A stretch of DNA of 62,292 nt from an uncultured Prevotella sp. (GCA_900322035.1 ONYL01000019.1:1-62292); one strand, 5' to 3'; positions 9,475 to 18,742 are shown, counted from the stretch's first letter. Notes: generated from the letters alone by a model not told the origin. Made by a program: numbers and translations.

Positions 9475-10407
9475 CTATTTTCCCAACCACTCTTCAATTT
9501 CGTTTTCCGACAATCCCTGCTGACGCAGCTTTTCTCGTACACGATCCAGTTGCTGATCCTTCAGAGAGAGTTGCTGACTCTGCTCGGAGAGTTGCTGGTT
9601 CTGCTGCAATATCTGCTGGTCTTTTTCCTTAATCACTTTATCACGGCTCATGATGGCGGTGTCGCGATCCTCCAAAGGTTGGATATATATGTCCTCGTCA
9701 TTCATGTCCTGGCGAAGTTGCGCATCAGAAGAGGCCATGAGCAGCCGATGGAGGATGTACTGCATATCGGCATCGTCCTGATAGTTGGCATCGTCGAGTT
9801 CAACAAGTTGCCGGTTGTCCTTCTCTTTGTTGGTTTGGTCAAAAACACTGAACACCTTTTCCAGTCTGTTGTTGATTTGTCCGTGCAGGAGTGGAATCTG
9901 CACGATGATGCTGTCATGGACAAGGCTGTCGACAAACGGGTCAGGAAGACCCTCGGTAACCTCGTTACCCTCGTAATCGTAGGGTTTATGATTGACATAG
10001 AGCACAGGCACATTGATATGCCCTACCCTATGCCCGAGAATATATACTGCCACCATAGGAATCCCATAGGGCGGGCGCATCTCTTCGCGCACCATATTCT
10101 CGGGATTGGCATACTGTGCGCCGAGGTACTGCCGGAAACGTAAAGTCTCTGTTTCCAGCCATGTCTTTTGCAGCTCGATGAGGATCAGTCGCAGCGCCCC
10201 GGCGTCTTCGCGGATGCGCGCTCCGAAGTCGATACGAAACATGGAGATATTGTCACGATAGCCATTGGTGTACTCGTTTCGGCGGATCTGCACTTCCACT
10301 ACCTCTTTCTTCAGCAGTGCGGAAAGAACTGTGCGGGCGATTCGCTCGTCCTCCATCAGGTATTTGAAGACGGAGTCATAGATGGGATTTGCTACACGAA
10401 TGATCAT
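9475..10407 (-). CDS. Rpn/PDDEXK_2-family recombination-promoting nuclease or transposase-like protein
   Basis: Protein of 310 aa. The N-terminal third matches the PD-(D/E)XK transposase-like/Rpn group: ANPIYDSVFKYLMEDERIAR near the start, Asp60 in FRIDFGARI, and the E-x-Q pair Glu78/Gln80 in LILIELQKTW. The middle (YILGHRVGHINVPVLYVN) is typical of the group. The last 60 residues are a Gln-rich coiled region (LSEQSQQLSLKDQQL). Family members cut DNA and promote RecA-independent recombination; whether this copy moves itself is unknown. It has its own promoter upstream and no visible terminal repeats, so it looks like a resident gene rather than an active element. Confidence 0.85.
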   Translation of the reverse strand: MIIRVANPIYDSVFKYLMEDERIARTVLSALLKKEVVEVQIRRNEYTNGYRDNISMFRIDFGARIREDAGALRLILIELQKTWLETETLRFRQYLGAQYANPENMVREEMRPPYGIPMVAVYILGHRVGHINVPVLYVNHKPYDYEGNEVTEGLPDPFVDSLVHDSIIVQIPLLHGQINNRLEKVFSVFDQTNKEKDNRQLVELDDANYQDDADMQYILHRLLMASSDAQLRQDMNDEDIYIQPLEDRDTAIMSRDKVIKEKDQQILQQNQQLSEQSQQLSLKDQQLDRVREKLRQQGLSENEIEEWLGK

Positions 10408-10447
10408 AATACGACACGGTTTTTATTCTACAATTATTCTTCATGGA

Positions 10448-10479
10448 CAAAGATAGAGAAAAAAGACGGAGTAAGCAAG
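10448..10479 (-). promoter_or_regulatory. Promoter for the Rpn-type nuclease gene
   Basis: On the minus strand TATCTTTG (complement of 10448-10455) is preceded by 20 bases and CTTG (complement of 10476-10479). This fits the -7 TAnnTTTG / -33 TTG pattern about 40 bases upstream of the start codon. Confidence 0.6.
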
Positions 10480-10503
10480 CGGATCATGAGAAAATCTCTG
10501 ACT

Positions 10504-10779
10504 ACTTCTTTATATAGCTATCTTTCGATTCAAAGGTCTGACGCAAAATCACTTGCAGGTCACTGCGGTTCAAGCCTGTATAGGTGGGTAGCAGGCCGTT
10601 GATATACCCTACGTACACTTCCCGATGCGGATGGATAGGGAGTAGGTTTCACCTTCTGCCTCCTTCGGTATGCCCAAGTATTCTATCGGCATTTGCCGTT
10701 GATGAGGACTGGCATAAGCATCGACAGATGGAATCAAATCATGAACTATAAAGACAGAAGCTTTCCCAACGAACCATGT
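10504..10779 (-). pseudogene. Frameshifted C-terminal relic of an unknown gene
   Basis: Two protein-like minus-strand stretches join end to end in different frames. The first (about 10779-10620) reads WFVGKASVFIVHDLIPSVDA, YASPHQRQMPIEYLGIPKEA, EGETYSLSIRIGK. The second (about 10620-10504) reads VYVGYINGLLPTYTGLNRSD, LQVILRQTFESKDSYIKK and then a TAG stop. A shift of reading frame sits near 10615-10622, and a stop lies just upstream of the first piece. I infer the 3' end of a decayed gene. The family is not recognised. It fills most of the gap between the nuclease gene and hutI. Confidence 0.5.
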
Positions 10780-10816
10780 TTAATAACAAAATTGGAAAAG
10801 CTTCTATCTGCTCATT

Positions 10817-12037
10817 CTAAAAGACTCTGCTTATGCAGTCAGTGGTGTAAGCATAAGGCAGGAAGGCAAGCGAGGGCACGGGCCGTGTGAGGATCAGACG
10901 GGCACGACGCCCTATAGAGATACTCCCGTAGTCACGGCTCAATCCCATGGCATAGGCCCCGTTGATGGTGACGGCATTGAGCGCCTCTTCGGGAAGCAGC
11001 CTCATCTTCATGCAGGCCAGCGACATGACAAACTTCATATCGCCAGATGGCGTAGAACCTGGATTGTAGTCACTGGCCAGCGCGAGGCCTAACCCGTGGT
11101 CGATCATGGTGCGGCCTTTGGCATAGGGCATATTGGAGAAGAACGACGTCCCGGGGAGGGCGGTGGGCATGGTGGCCGATGACTTCAGCAGGGGGATGTC
11201 GCTCTCGGGCATACTCTCCAAATGGTCTACCGAGAGGGCGTTGTGCTCCACAGCCACCTGCAGGCCTCGACCGGCAGCAAGTTCATCGACATGTACCTTG
11301 GGTTTCATTCCATATTTTTCGGCCGCTTCGAGGATGCGTTTCATCTCTTCGGGAGTGAAGAAGCCCTTGTCACAGAACACGTCCACATAATCAGCCAAAC
11401 GCTCTTTGCCCACTTCGGGAAGCATTTCGCCGATGAGCATGTCTACATATTCGCTTTGACGCCCCTGGAACTGTCTCGACACGGCATGTGCGCCAAGGAA
11501 GGTGGACACCACTTTCAGCCGGCCGGTCTCGCTGATGCGCCGGATCACGCGCAGCATCTTCAGCTCGTCGGCGGTGTTGAGTCCATAGCCGCTTTTTATC
11601 TCCACGCATCCTGTTCCCTTGGCGGCTATCTCTTCCACGCGCTCCATCGACTCTCTGAAGAGTTCCTCCTCTGAAGTGCGGTGGAGCAGGTCGGCCGAAT
11701 TGAGGATGCCTCCTCCACACCGGGCCACCTCCGCATAGCTCAGACCGTTGATTTTGTCCACCCACTCCTGCTCGCGGTGACCCGCATAGACGAGATGGGT
11801 GTGGCTGTCGCAGAAAGCCGGCAGCAGCAAACCACCATGAGCATCGGTCTCCTCGTCAAACGACTCACCGGCCGGAAAGGTATCCATCGCGCCAAAGTCC
11901 TCAATGACTCCGTCGCGTATTGATAGCCATGCGTTGTTGAGCGAGAAAGGATTTCGCATCTCCTCACCGCAGACTCGCTGGCAGTCGGCGGGACGGATTC
12001 CAAAAAGTGTCTTGATATTGAAAATGATACTACGCAT
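10817..12037 (-). CDS. hutI: Imidazolonepropionase
   Basis: Protein of 406 aa, third enzyme of histidine catabolism: it opens 4-imidazolone-5-propanoate to N-formimino-L-glutamate in the cytoplasm. The metal-dependent amidohydrolase signs are visible: CDSHTHLVYAGHRE (HxH motif) near residue 73, GCVEIKSGYGLN, FLGAHAV, KVHVDELA and ALASDYNPGS. The C-terminus (SLAFLPYAYTTDCISRVF) stops a few residues earlier than I expect for the family, but the fold should be complete. It is the last gene of the hut operon, 176 bases after hutH, a gap that contains a long inverted repeat. Confidence 0.93.
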   Translation of the reverse strand: MRSIIFNIKTLFGIRPADCQRVCGEEMRNPFSLNNAWLSIRDGVIEDFGAMDTFPAGESFDEETDAHGGLLLPAFCDSHTHLVYAGHREQEWVDKINGLSYAEVARCGGGILNSADLLHRTSEEELFRESMERVEEIAAKGTGCVEIKSGYGLNTADELKMLRVIRRISETGRLKVVSTFLGAHAVSRQFQGRQSEYVDMLIGEMLPEVGKERLADYVDVFCDKGFFTPEEMKRILEAAEKYGMKPKVHVDELAAGRGLQVAVEHNALSVDHLESMPESDIPLLKSSATMPTALPGTSFFSNMPYAKGRTMIDHGLGLALASDYNPGSTPSGDMKFVMSLACMKMRLLPEEALNAVTINGAYAMGLSRDYGSISIGRRARLILTRPVPSLAFLPYAYTTDCISRVF

Positions 12038-12068
12038 GTTCTTTCTACTGAAATCTTAAAATAATTCG

Positions 12069-12175
12069 GTCTACATGATTCATGATCTTTGCAGCTGACA
12101 GGAATCTTCGGCTTTCCATGGATTCTTTAGGGGAAATTCGGAAGAAAGAAGCCAGCCCCCATGAATCATGCAGAC
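12069..12175. repeat. Long inverted repeat between hutH and hutI
   Basis: GTCTACATGATTCATG at 12069-12084 and CATGAATCATGCAGAC at 12160-12175 are complementary at 15 of 16 positions, with an ATTCG motif outside each arm. The 75 bases between them include GGCTTTC and GAAAGAAGCC, which can pair as an inner stem. It may be a small non-autonomous element or an intercistronic RNA structure that sets hutI expression. No T-run follows in the direction of transcription. Confidence 0.55.
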
Positions 12176-12213
12176 GAATCGTTTGTGGATAATTTCAACA
12201 ATTGATGGATCTT

Positions 12214-13707
12214 TCAGGAATCCAACTTCTCTGTACGCAGGAACTCTACCGACTTGGCGAGATAAGGATACATCACCACGTCCTTGTCGATAAAGGGCAC
12301 GAGCTTACGATAGTCGTTGAAAATGCGCTCCACCACGGGCGAAGACTTCAGCGGGCGGCGGAACTCCAGGGCTTGGGCGGCGTTGAAGAGCTCGATGGCC
12401 AGCACCCGCTCGGTGTTGAGAACGACGCGGTAGAGCTTCGTTCCGGCGTTGGCACCCATGCTCACGTGGTCTTCCTGGCCTTGCGAGGTGGGAATGCTGT
12501 CGACAGAGGAGGGCATACAGAGGGTCTTGCTCTGGCTGACAATGCTGGCGGCGGTGTACTGGGTGATCATGAATCCGCTGTTCACGCCGGGATTGGCCAC
12601 AAGGAAACTGGGCAGTCCACGCGTACCGGAGACGAGCTTGTAGATGCGGCGCTCAGAGATATTGGCCAACTCCGACATGGCAATGGCCAGGAAGTCCATG
12701 GGCAGGGCGATGGGCTCGCCGTGGAAGTTGCCTGCCGAGATGATGAGGTCGTCGTCGGGGCACACCGTGGGATTGTCGGTGGCGGCGTTGATCTCAATGT
12801 CGGTCACGGTCTGCACGTAGCGCACGGTGTCTTTCACCGAGCCGTGCACTTGCGGAATGCAGCGGAAAGAATAGGGATCCTGCACATACTTCTTGGGCTG
12901 GCGGATGAGCTCGCTGCCCTCAAGGATCTTGGAGATATGCTCCGCCGTATCGAGCTGTCCCTGATGGGGGCGCACCAGATGCACGGGGCGCAGGAAGGGA
13001 TCGATGCAGCCGCCATAGGCGTCGATCGACATGGCTGCGATATAGTCGGCCCAGTTGCTGAGTTTGGTGGCCTGGATGATCGACCAGCAGCAGAAGGCTG
13101 CCATGTTCTGTGTGCCGTTGAGCAGGGCCAGTCCTTCTTTCGAGGCCAGTTTGATGGGCTCCCAACCCATGAGTTTCGTCACATCGGCACCGCTCATGCG
13201 CTTGCCTTTGTATTCCACCTCGCCCAGTCCGACAATGGGTAGGCAGAGGTGGGCCAGGGGCACCAGGTCGCCGGAGCTGCCCACAGAGCCCTGCATATAG
13301 ACGATGGGATAGATGTCGTTGTTGAAGAAGTCGACGAGGCGCTCCACGGTGTCGAGCTTGCAGCCGGAGTAGCCGTAGGACAGCGACTGGATCTTCAGCA
13401 GAATCATCAGTTTGACGATCTCGTTGGGCACGCGCTCGCCAATGCCGCAAGCATGGCTCATCATCAGGTTGATCTGGAGTTGTGAGAGCTGGTCGTCACT
13501 GATGGAGATGTTGCAGAGCGATCCGAAGCCTGTCGTCACGCCGTAGATAGGTGTCTTCGACGAGGCAATCTTTTGGTCGAGATACTCGCGGCAGCGGGTG
13601 ATACGGTGGATGGCATCGTCGCCCAACTTGAGTTTATAGTCCCCCCGCAGGATTTCCCAAACCTTGTCGAGGGTCAGGTGGCCTGCACTGATTTCATGTA
13701 TGTTCAT
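12214..13707 (-). CDS. hutH: Histidine ammonia-lyase
   Basis: Protein of 497 aa from the ATG at 13707 (MNIHEISAGHLTLDKVW). An in-frame ATG 12 codons upstream would add an acidic tail not typical of the family. It deaminates L-histidine to urocanate. YGVTTGFGSLCN (active-site Tyr region) and GSVGSSGDLVPLAHL mark the family. The residues that should form the MIO cofactor are Ser144-Ser145-Gly146 instead of the usual Ala-Ser-Gly, while the central Ser and Gly are kept. The downstream signature (NPGVNSGFMITQYTAASI; STSQGQEDHVSMGAN-like TSQGQEDHVSMGANAG) is intact. It is second-last in the operon ftcD-hutU-hutH-hutI. Confidence 0.93.
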   Translation of the reverse strand: MNIHEISAGHLTLDKVWEILRGDYKLKLGDDAIHRITRCREYLDQKIASSKTPIYGVTTGFGSLCNISISDDQLSQLQINLMMSHACGIGERVPNEIVKLMILLKIQSLSYGYSGCKLDTVERLVDFFNNDIYPIVYMQGSVGSSGDLVPLAHLCLPIVGLGEVEYKGKRMSGADVTKLMGWEPIKLASKEGLALLNGTQNMAAFCCWSIIQATKLSNWADYIAAMSIDAYGGCIDPFLRPVHLVRPHQGQLDTAEHISKILEGSELIRQPKKYVQDPYSFRCIPQVHGSVKDTVRYVQTVTDIEINAATDNPTVCPDDDLIISAGNFHGEPIALPMDFLAIAMSELANISERRIYKLVSGTRGLPSFLVANPGVNSGFMITQYTAASIVSQSKTLCMPSSVDSIPTSQGQEDHVSMGANAGTKLYRVVLNTERVLAIELFNAAQALEFRRPLKSSPVVERIFNDYRKLVPFIDKDVVMYPYLAKSVEFLRTEKLDS

Positions 13708-13812
13708 AGCGTTGTGGTTATCGTCCTCCTCTCCCGCCTGCATTCGTAGGGACTGTGGCGGGAAGAGGAGCTAAAAGATTTGTTATTATTGTTGATGGAT
13801 AAAAGTTGCGGA

Positions 13813-15852
13813 CTAATCGTTGTGGGCAGAAAATTCACCCATACATCCGTCGATGACGTCGTCGTCCACGAGGTTGGGCATGGTGACGCGGAGGTCGGGC
13901 CTGCGTTCCATCTCACGGCGAATAGCGTCCATCGACCCTTTGTTGCGGGCCCAGGAGCGGCGTGCGATGCCGTTGTTGACATCCCAGAAGAGCATCTCTC
14001 GGATGTTGTCGTCGCTCTGCTCGGATCCGTCGACAACCATACCGAAGCCACCGTTGACCACTTCACCCCAGCCTACGCCGCCGCCGTTGTGGAGGCTCAC
14101 CCACGTGGCACCGCGGAAGGAGTCGCCAATGACGTTCTGCACGGCCATGTCGGCACAGAACTGCGAGCCGTCGTAGATATTGCTCGTCTCGCGGAAGGGA
14201 GAGTCAGTGCCACTGACATCGTGGTGGTCGCGTCCCAACACCACGGGAGCCTTCAGCCGCCCGTCTCTGACGGCTTCGTTGAAGGCCAGGGCGATCTTCG
14301 TACGGCCCTCACAGTCGGCGTAGAGGATGCGGGCCTGCGAGCCGACGACGAGGTGGTTCTTGCCCGCCTCGCGGATCCAGTGGATATTGTCGTCGAGCTG
14401 ATGGCGGATGTCCTCGGTGGCATGCTCGCGCTCGGCGACCAGCACCTCCTCGGCCAGACGGTCGGTGAGTTCCAGGTCGGCCGGATCACACGAGGTGCAG
14501 ACCCAACGGAAGGGTCCGAAACCATAGTCGAAGAACATGGGGCCCATGATGTCCTGCACGTAGGAGGGATAGCGGAACTTGCCGTCGGGGCGCAGTATGT
14601 CGGCACCGGCGCGCGAAGCCTGGAGCAGGAAGGCATTGCCATAGTCGAAGAAGTACATGCCGCGGGCCGTGAGCTGGTTGATGGCCGCTACCTGACGGCG
14701 CAACGAGGCCTCCACGCGTTTCTTGAACTCCTCGGGATCGTCGGCCATCATCCGCTTGCTCTCTTCCAGCGAGAGACCCACGGGATAGTAGCCGCCAGCC
14801 CAGGGATTGTGGAGCGAAGTCTGGTCGGAACCGAGATTCACCTCAATGTCTTCCTTGGCCAGACGCTCCCACAAGTCGACGATATTACCCTGATAGGCCA
14901 TCGAGACCACGCGCTTCTCGGCCAGTGCACGGCGCACGGAACCGATGAGTTCGTCGAGATTGTCGTGGATCTCGTCCACCCATCCCTGCTCGTAGCGTTT
15001 CTGCACGGCCTTGGGATTGATCTCGGCCACAACGCTCACCACTTTGGCGATGTTGCCGGCCTTGGGCTGTGCGCCGCTCATGCCGCCCAAACCTGACGAG
15101 ACAAACAGGGGGATCTGATTGCAGACCTTGCGGGCGGGGTCGTGCATCACGCGGCGCGCGGCATTGAGCACGGTGATCGTGGTGCCGTGGACGATGCCCT
15201 GAGGTCCGATATACATATACGAGCCGGCCGTCATCTGTCCGTACTGGCTCACGCCGAGGGCGTTGTCGCGCTCCCAGTCATCGGGCTTCGAATAGTTGGG
15301 GATCACCATACCGTTGGTCACCACCACACGCGGGGCACGCTTGTGGGAAGGGAAGAGACCCAGAGGATGGCCGGAGTACATCACGAGGGTCTGCTCGTCG
15401 GTCATCTCGCTGAGGTATTTCATCACCAGCCGATACTGGGCCCAGTTCTGAAAGATGGCTCCGTTGCCGCCATAGATGATGAGCTCGTGGGGATGCTGTG
15501 CCACACGGGGATCGAGGTTGTTCTGTATCATGAGCATGATGGCGGCCGCCTGCTCCGAGCGGTGGGGATATTCGTTGAGGGGGCGCGCCTTCATCTCATA
15601 GCGCGGCCGGTAGCGGTACATGTAGATGCGTCCATACTTGCGCAGTTCCTCGGCGAATTCCGGGGCCAGCGTGGCGTGGAACTTTTTGGGGAAATAGCGC
15701 AGGGCGTTGCGCAGGGCCAGTTTCTTCTCCTCAGCCGTAAGGATATCCTTGCGCTTGGGAGCATGGTTGACAGAGGCATCGTAGGCCTGGGGCTCCGGAA
15801 GGAAGTCGGGTATGCCGGCTCTGATCTCAGCTTGAAATTCTTCTGTTGTCAT
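13813..15852 (-). CDS. hutU: Urocanate hydratase
   Basis: Protein of 679 aa, second enzyme of histidine breakdown: it adds water to urocanate to give 4-imidazolone-5-propanoate using tightly bound NAD. Family signs include GGNGAIFQNWAQYRLVMKYL, YSGHPLGLFPSHKRAPR, FVSSGLGGMSGAQPKA (NAD-binding glycine-rich stretch), GSDQTSLHNPWAGGYYPVG and FRWVCTSCDPADLE with the conserved Cys. It is about 120 residues longer than the proteobacterial enzymes, mainly through an extended N-terminus (PDFLPEPQAYDASVNHAPKR), which I take to be a lineage form rather than a fusion. It starts 61 bases after ftcD. Confidence 0.93.
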   Translation of the reverse strand: MTTEEFQAEIRAGIPDFLPEPQAYDASVNHAPKRKDILTAEEKKLALRNALRYFPKKFHATLAPEFAEELRKYGRIYMYRYRPRYEMKARPLNEYPHRSEQAAAIMLMIQNNLDPRVAQHPHELIIYGGNGAIFQNWAQYRLVMKYLSEMTDEQTLVMYSGHPLGLFPSHKRAPRVVVTNGMVIPNYSKPDDWERDNALGVSQYGQMTAGSYMYIGPQGIVHGTTITVLNAARRVMHDPARKVCNQIPLFVSSGLGGMSGAQPKAGNIAKVVSVVAEINPKAVQKRYEQGWVDEIHDNLDELIGSVRRALAEKRVVSMAYQGNIVDLWERLAKEDIEVNLGSDQTSLHNPWAGGYYPVGLSLEESKRMMADDPEEFKKRVEASLRRQVAAINQLTARGMYFFDYGNAFLLQASRAGADILRPDGKFRYPSYVQDIMGPMFFDYGFGPFRWVCTSCDPADLELTDRLAEEVLVAEREHATEDIRHQLDDNIHWIREAGKNHLVVGSQARILYADCEGRTKIALAFNEAVRDGRLKAPVVLGRDHHDVSGTDSPFRETSNIYDGSQFCADMAVQNVIGDSFRGATWVSLHNGGGVGWGEVVNGGFGMVVDGSEQSDDNIREMLFWDVNNGIARRSWARNKGSMDAIRREMERRPDLRVTMPNLVDDDVIDGCMGEFSAHND

Positions 15853-15913
15853 AGACTGTTGATCATTTCGTTGATAGATATTTAGGATATAAAATTTTCA
15901 TGGGGCAGGCCCG

Positions 15914-17623
15914 TCAGCCGTTGATCTTGCCATCGACGATGGCCGAGATAGCAGCTTCCTCTGCATCGGCCTTGGCGGCTAAGGCGTTGGCCTCATCGAT
16001 AAGGCGCTGGGCCGTGGCCTTGTCCTTGAGCGAGGAGGCATTGATTCTGACGTTCATCGAGGCTCCTCTCACGGCAGCTCTTGCGGCAAGGGCGCCTACA
16101 CCGGCATCGGAGACGCTGTTGGGATTGCCCATCTCGGCCATGGCCCTACAGATCTCAAACGCCTTCATCGACTCGCGCATGGTCTCCAACGGCACCTCCG
16201 AGGCGTAGAGCGTCGCTGCCTGGATGGCCGCTGAGCGTGCCTGCTTCTCCTCTGGCGTCGTCTTGGGCATACCGAAGGCTTCCATGATGCGGTTGAAGGC
16301 TGCCGTGTCCTCATCGATGAGATGGAGCAGCGAGCTGACCAGCACCTGGCCCTTGTCGGCCCACAGGCTGAACTCTTGCCACCGGTCGTCCCATCCACGC
16401 TTGTGGGCAGAGAGGTTGGCCACCATCGTGCCCAAGGCCGCGCCCAATGCACCCATGCAGGCGGCTATGGTGCCACCACCGGGAGCTGGACTCTCCCGCG
16501 AGGTCTCCTCCACAAACTCCTTCACGGTGAGGTCGGCCAAGCGTTTCACGGGCTGGGCATCCTCAAGCAGATATTCGATGACCTTCTCCCGCGGATGGAA
16601 GGGTTTGAGGTCGTCGAGGCTCATCGACTTGATGGCCATCCTGACGATATCCTCCTCAGGAACACCCGTGGAGCGTTGCTGTTTCTCCAGGAAGTAGCGC
16701 CCTGCGTCGGTGAGCACCCGCTTGGGGATCAGTCCCACGATCTCGGTGCCGGTGACGCGGATGCCCCTGACTGCGGCCGCACGGCAAACCTCGTCGAAGG
16801 CCACGTGAAGGGGGGTCGTGTTGATATTGGTGATGTTCATCGACACTTGGGCGATGCCGTATTCGTCGATAAACCATCCGATAGCCTTTGTGGCCTTGAG
16901 GGTGCCGGGCTGCATGATGGGCTCACCGTTGGCGTCGCGAAGCGGCTTGCCGGTAAGGCTTCCTCCCTCACGCTTGGGACGGCCCTTCTCGCGCACGTCG
17001 AAGGCGATGGCGTTGGCGCGGCGCGTGGAGGTGGTATTGAGGTTGAAGTTGACGGCGATGAGGAAGTCGCGTGCGCCTACGGCCGTGCAACCCGTGCGGG
17101 CCAGGTCGTCGTCCCATGGACGTGCGCCGAAGTCGGGCTTTTCCTCGGGTTGTGACATGCGGTCGGCAAGGGCCTCATATTCGCCCTTGCGGCAGACGGC
17201 AAGATTGTGTCGCGGCTCCGAATAGGCGGCAGCCTCATAGCAGTAGCAGGGCACGCGGAGCTCCTTGGCGATGCGCTCAGCCAACTGGCGGGCCAGCTCG
17301 GCGCACTCCTCGAGCGTAATGCCGCTCACGGGCACCAGGGGCAGCACGTCGGTGGCACCCATACGGGGATGGGCGCCGTGGTGCTGGCGCATGTCGATCA
17401 CTTTCGCAGCCTGGGCTACCGAACGGAAAGCTGCCTCGCAGACGGCTTCCGGACAGCCCACAAAGGTGACGACGGTGCGATTGGTGGCCTCGCCGGGGTC
17501 TACGTCGAGCAGACGTACGCCCTTCACTGACTTGATGACGGCGGTGATAGAATTGATCTTCTGCATGTCGCGCCCCTCGCTGAAGTTGGGGACGCACTCA
17601 ATGATTCTCTTATTCTGGTCCAT
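15914..17623 (-). CDS. ftcD: Bifunctional glutamate formimidoyltransferase / formimido-THF cyclodeaminase
   Basis: Protein of 569 aa joining two activities. The formiminotransferase N-terminal and middle domains (about 1-330; IIECVPNFSEGRD; MRQHHGAHPRMGATDVLPLV with the conserved His) pass the formimino group of FIGLU to tetrahydrofolate and release glutamate. The C-terminal cyclodeaminase domain (about 365-569; SPAPGGGTIAACMGALGAAL) makes methenyl-THF and ammonia. It is the first gene of the operon on the minus strand, so the final enzyme of the pathway is made first. An AATATTTG near-match to a -7 box lies upstream (complement of 17683-17690). Confidence 0.92.
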   Translation of the reverse strand: MDQNKRIIECVPNFSEGRDMQKINSITAVIKSVKGVRLLDVDPGEATNRTVVTFVGCPEAVCEAAFRSVAQAAKVIDMRQHHGAHPRMGATDVLPLVPVSGITLEECAELARQLAERIAKELRVPCYCYEAAAYSEPRHNLAVCRKGEYEALADRMSQPEEKPDFGARPWDDDLARTGCTAVGARDFLIAVNFNLNTTSTRRANAIAFDVREKGRPKREGGSLTGKPLRDANGEPIMQPGTLKATKAIGWFIDEYGIAQVSMNITNINTTPLHVAFDEVCRAAAVRGIRVTGTEIVGLIPKRVLTDAGRYFLEKQQRSTGVPEEDIVRMAIKSMSLDDLKPFHPREKVIEYLLEDAQPVKRLADLTVKEFVEETSRESPAPGGGTIAACMGALGAALGTMVANLSAHKRGWDDRWQEFSLWADKGQVLVSSLLHLIDEDTAAFNRIMEAFGMPKTTPEEKQARSAAIQAATLYASEVPLETMRESMKAFEICRAMAEMGNPNSVSDAGVGALAARAAVRGASMNVRINASSLKDKATAQRLIDEANALAAKADAEEAAISAIVDGKING

Positions 17624-18082
17624 AGGTTAACAATGAGGTTAGGTTTTTTGCCCCCAATATTAGTGCTTTTTTTTGAAACCGACAAATATTTTCGTATAAA
17701 ATTTAATAAACTGCCTCCTTTTGAGTCCTATCGGGAAAGGTTTCTGACAGAAAGTTCAGTAACCCCAGCAGCACACTCCGTCCTCACTTAAGGGAAGAAC
17801 AATGCCGTTGTCGACAAGATTCATTGGGGGATAAGAAGCTCTATAGAGACAGAACAGAAGAGCAAGCGACTTCAAAACATCATCGAATGCCTGCCTTCCC
17901 TCGTGCAAAGCTACCTGTGTGTGCATCTCGTGGCGAGCGCCACGCAATGATTTGACGACCGCCACAGATGTTTTTCCGGCATTAGTGTTAATTAATGCTT
18001 TTCCCCTTTTCCATCAACCTATAGGCACACTCAAATACCAGTAAAAATGGCTCGTTGTATATTATCCGAGGGTTAGCGGTGA
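17624..18082. other. Upstream region of the hut operon; no recognisable gene
   Basis: About 460 bases with no gene I can support. Near ftcD the minus strand carries AATATTTG (complement of 17683-17690), one mismatch from TAnnTTTG, a weak hut promoter candidate. Short open frames of about 65-70 codons exist on both strands at 17756-17965 but show no family features. The right end merges into a decayed transposase gene. Confidence 0.4.
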
Positions 18083-18568
18083 GAGAAATTTGAGATTCGT
18101 TACATCACCCAACCACGCCAATCCGTCATCATAAATCACCAAAATAAAGACTTGTGTCCTAATAAGGAACTCACCTTCCTTGAGGCCTATAAGATCTATT
18201 CCATGAGATGGTCTCTGGAGGTCGTATTCAAGGACTGCAAGCAGAATCTCGGACTCGGCAAGTACCAAATGCGCAACTTCTCCTCGCAAATAGCCATGAC
18301 TGTGATAACAGCCATGCAATACAACTTGCTTGCTATGGCAAGGCGATTCACCGACTATGAGACCATCGGCGGTCTCTTCAAGGACGTGATGGCGGACAGC
18401 GTCCAACTCACCATCACAGGGAAAATCTGGGATATGATGATTGAGCTCGTCAGAGAGATGGCGCAATGCTTCAATATCGAGGACGAGCAAATCCTCGACA
18501 TGCTTGTCAACAGGTCTGATAAACTGCGACATTATATTGAGTCTTACCAGTTGAAATTTGCAAGTTAG
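18083..18568 (+). pseudogene. C-terminal fragment of an IS4-type DDE transposase
   Basis: The open stretch (EIRYITQPRQSVIINHQNKD, then LCPNKELTFLEAYKIYSMRW, then SLEVVFKDCKQNLGLGKYQM) contains the exact IS4-family signature Y-x2-R-x3-E-x6-K as YSMRWSLEVVFKDCK. The part downstream (RNFSSQIAMTVITAMQYNLL; TDYETIGGLFKDVM) is also typical. The N-terminal two thirds with the first two acidic residues are missing, and stops occur just upstream (18074, 18080), so it cannot be active. I saw no clear terminal repeats. It marks an old insertion between hut and the nos region. Confidence 0.8.
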
Positions 18569-18692
18569 GAACTTGCGGAACTTGAGTAATTCACAATTCA
18601 TTATTGCTGTGCCATCCTTTCTCAGCCACACTCTTATGCTACTCACGTGGTATGGACGTGTCCCGACAGGTTGCTCCTCATCTGAAAGTAAA

Positions 18693-18740
18693 AACAAGCA
18701 AGGCTGATTCTCAATCTGCTTAGAATCAGCCTTGCTTGTT
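18693..18740 (-). terminator. Terminator for the DUF3267 gene
   Basis: A perfect 19-bp inverted repeat (18693-18711 with 18722-18740; AACAAGCAAGGCTGATTCT) has a 10-base loop. Read on the minus strand it ends in a run of T (complement of 18690-18694) and lies 2 bases after the DUF3267 stop codon. Confidence 0.85.
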
Positions 18741-18742
18741 TC

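Noticed and set aside
9475-10407. The Rpn-type gene as an active transposon
   Set aside because: No terminal inverted repeats or target duplication found around it, and it has a normal promoter. I keep only the family assignment.
17756-17965. A 69-codon minus-strand frame upstream of ftcD
   Set aside because: No start context, family or hydrophobic pattern; an equally long frame exists on the opposite strand, and the area borders a decayed transposase.
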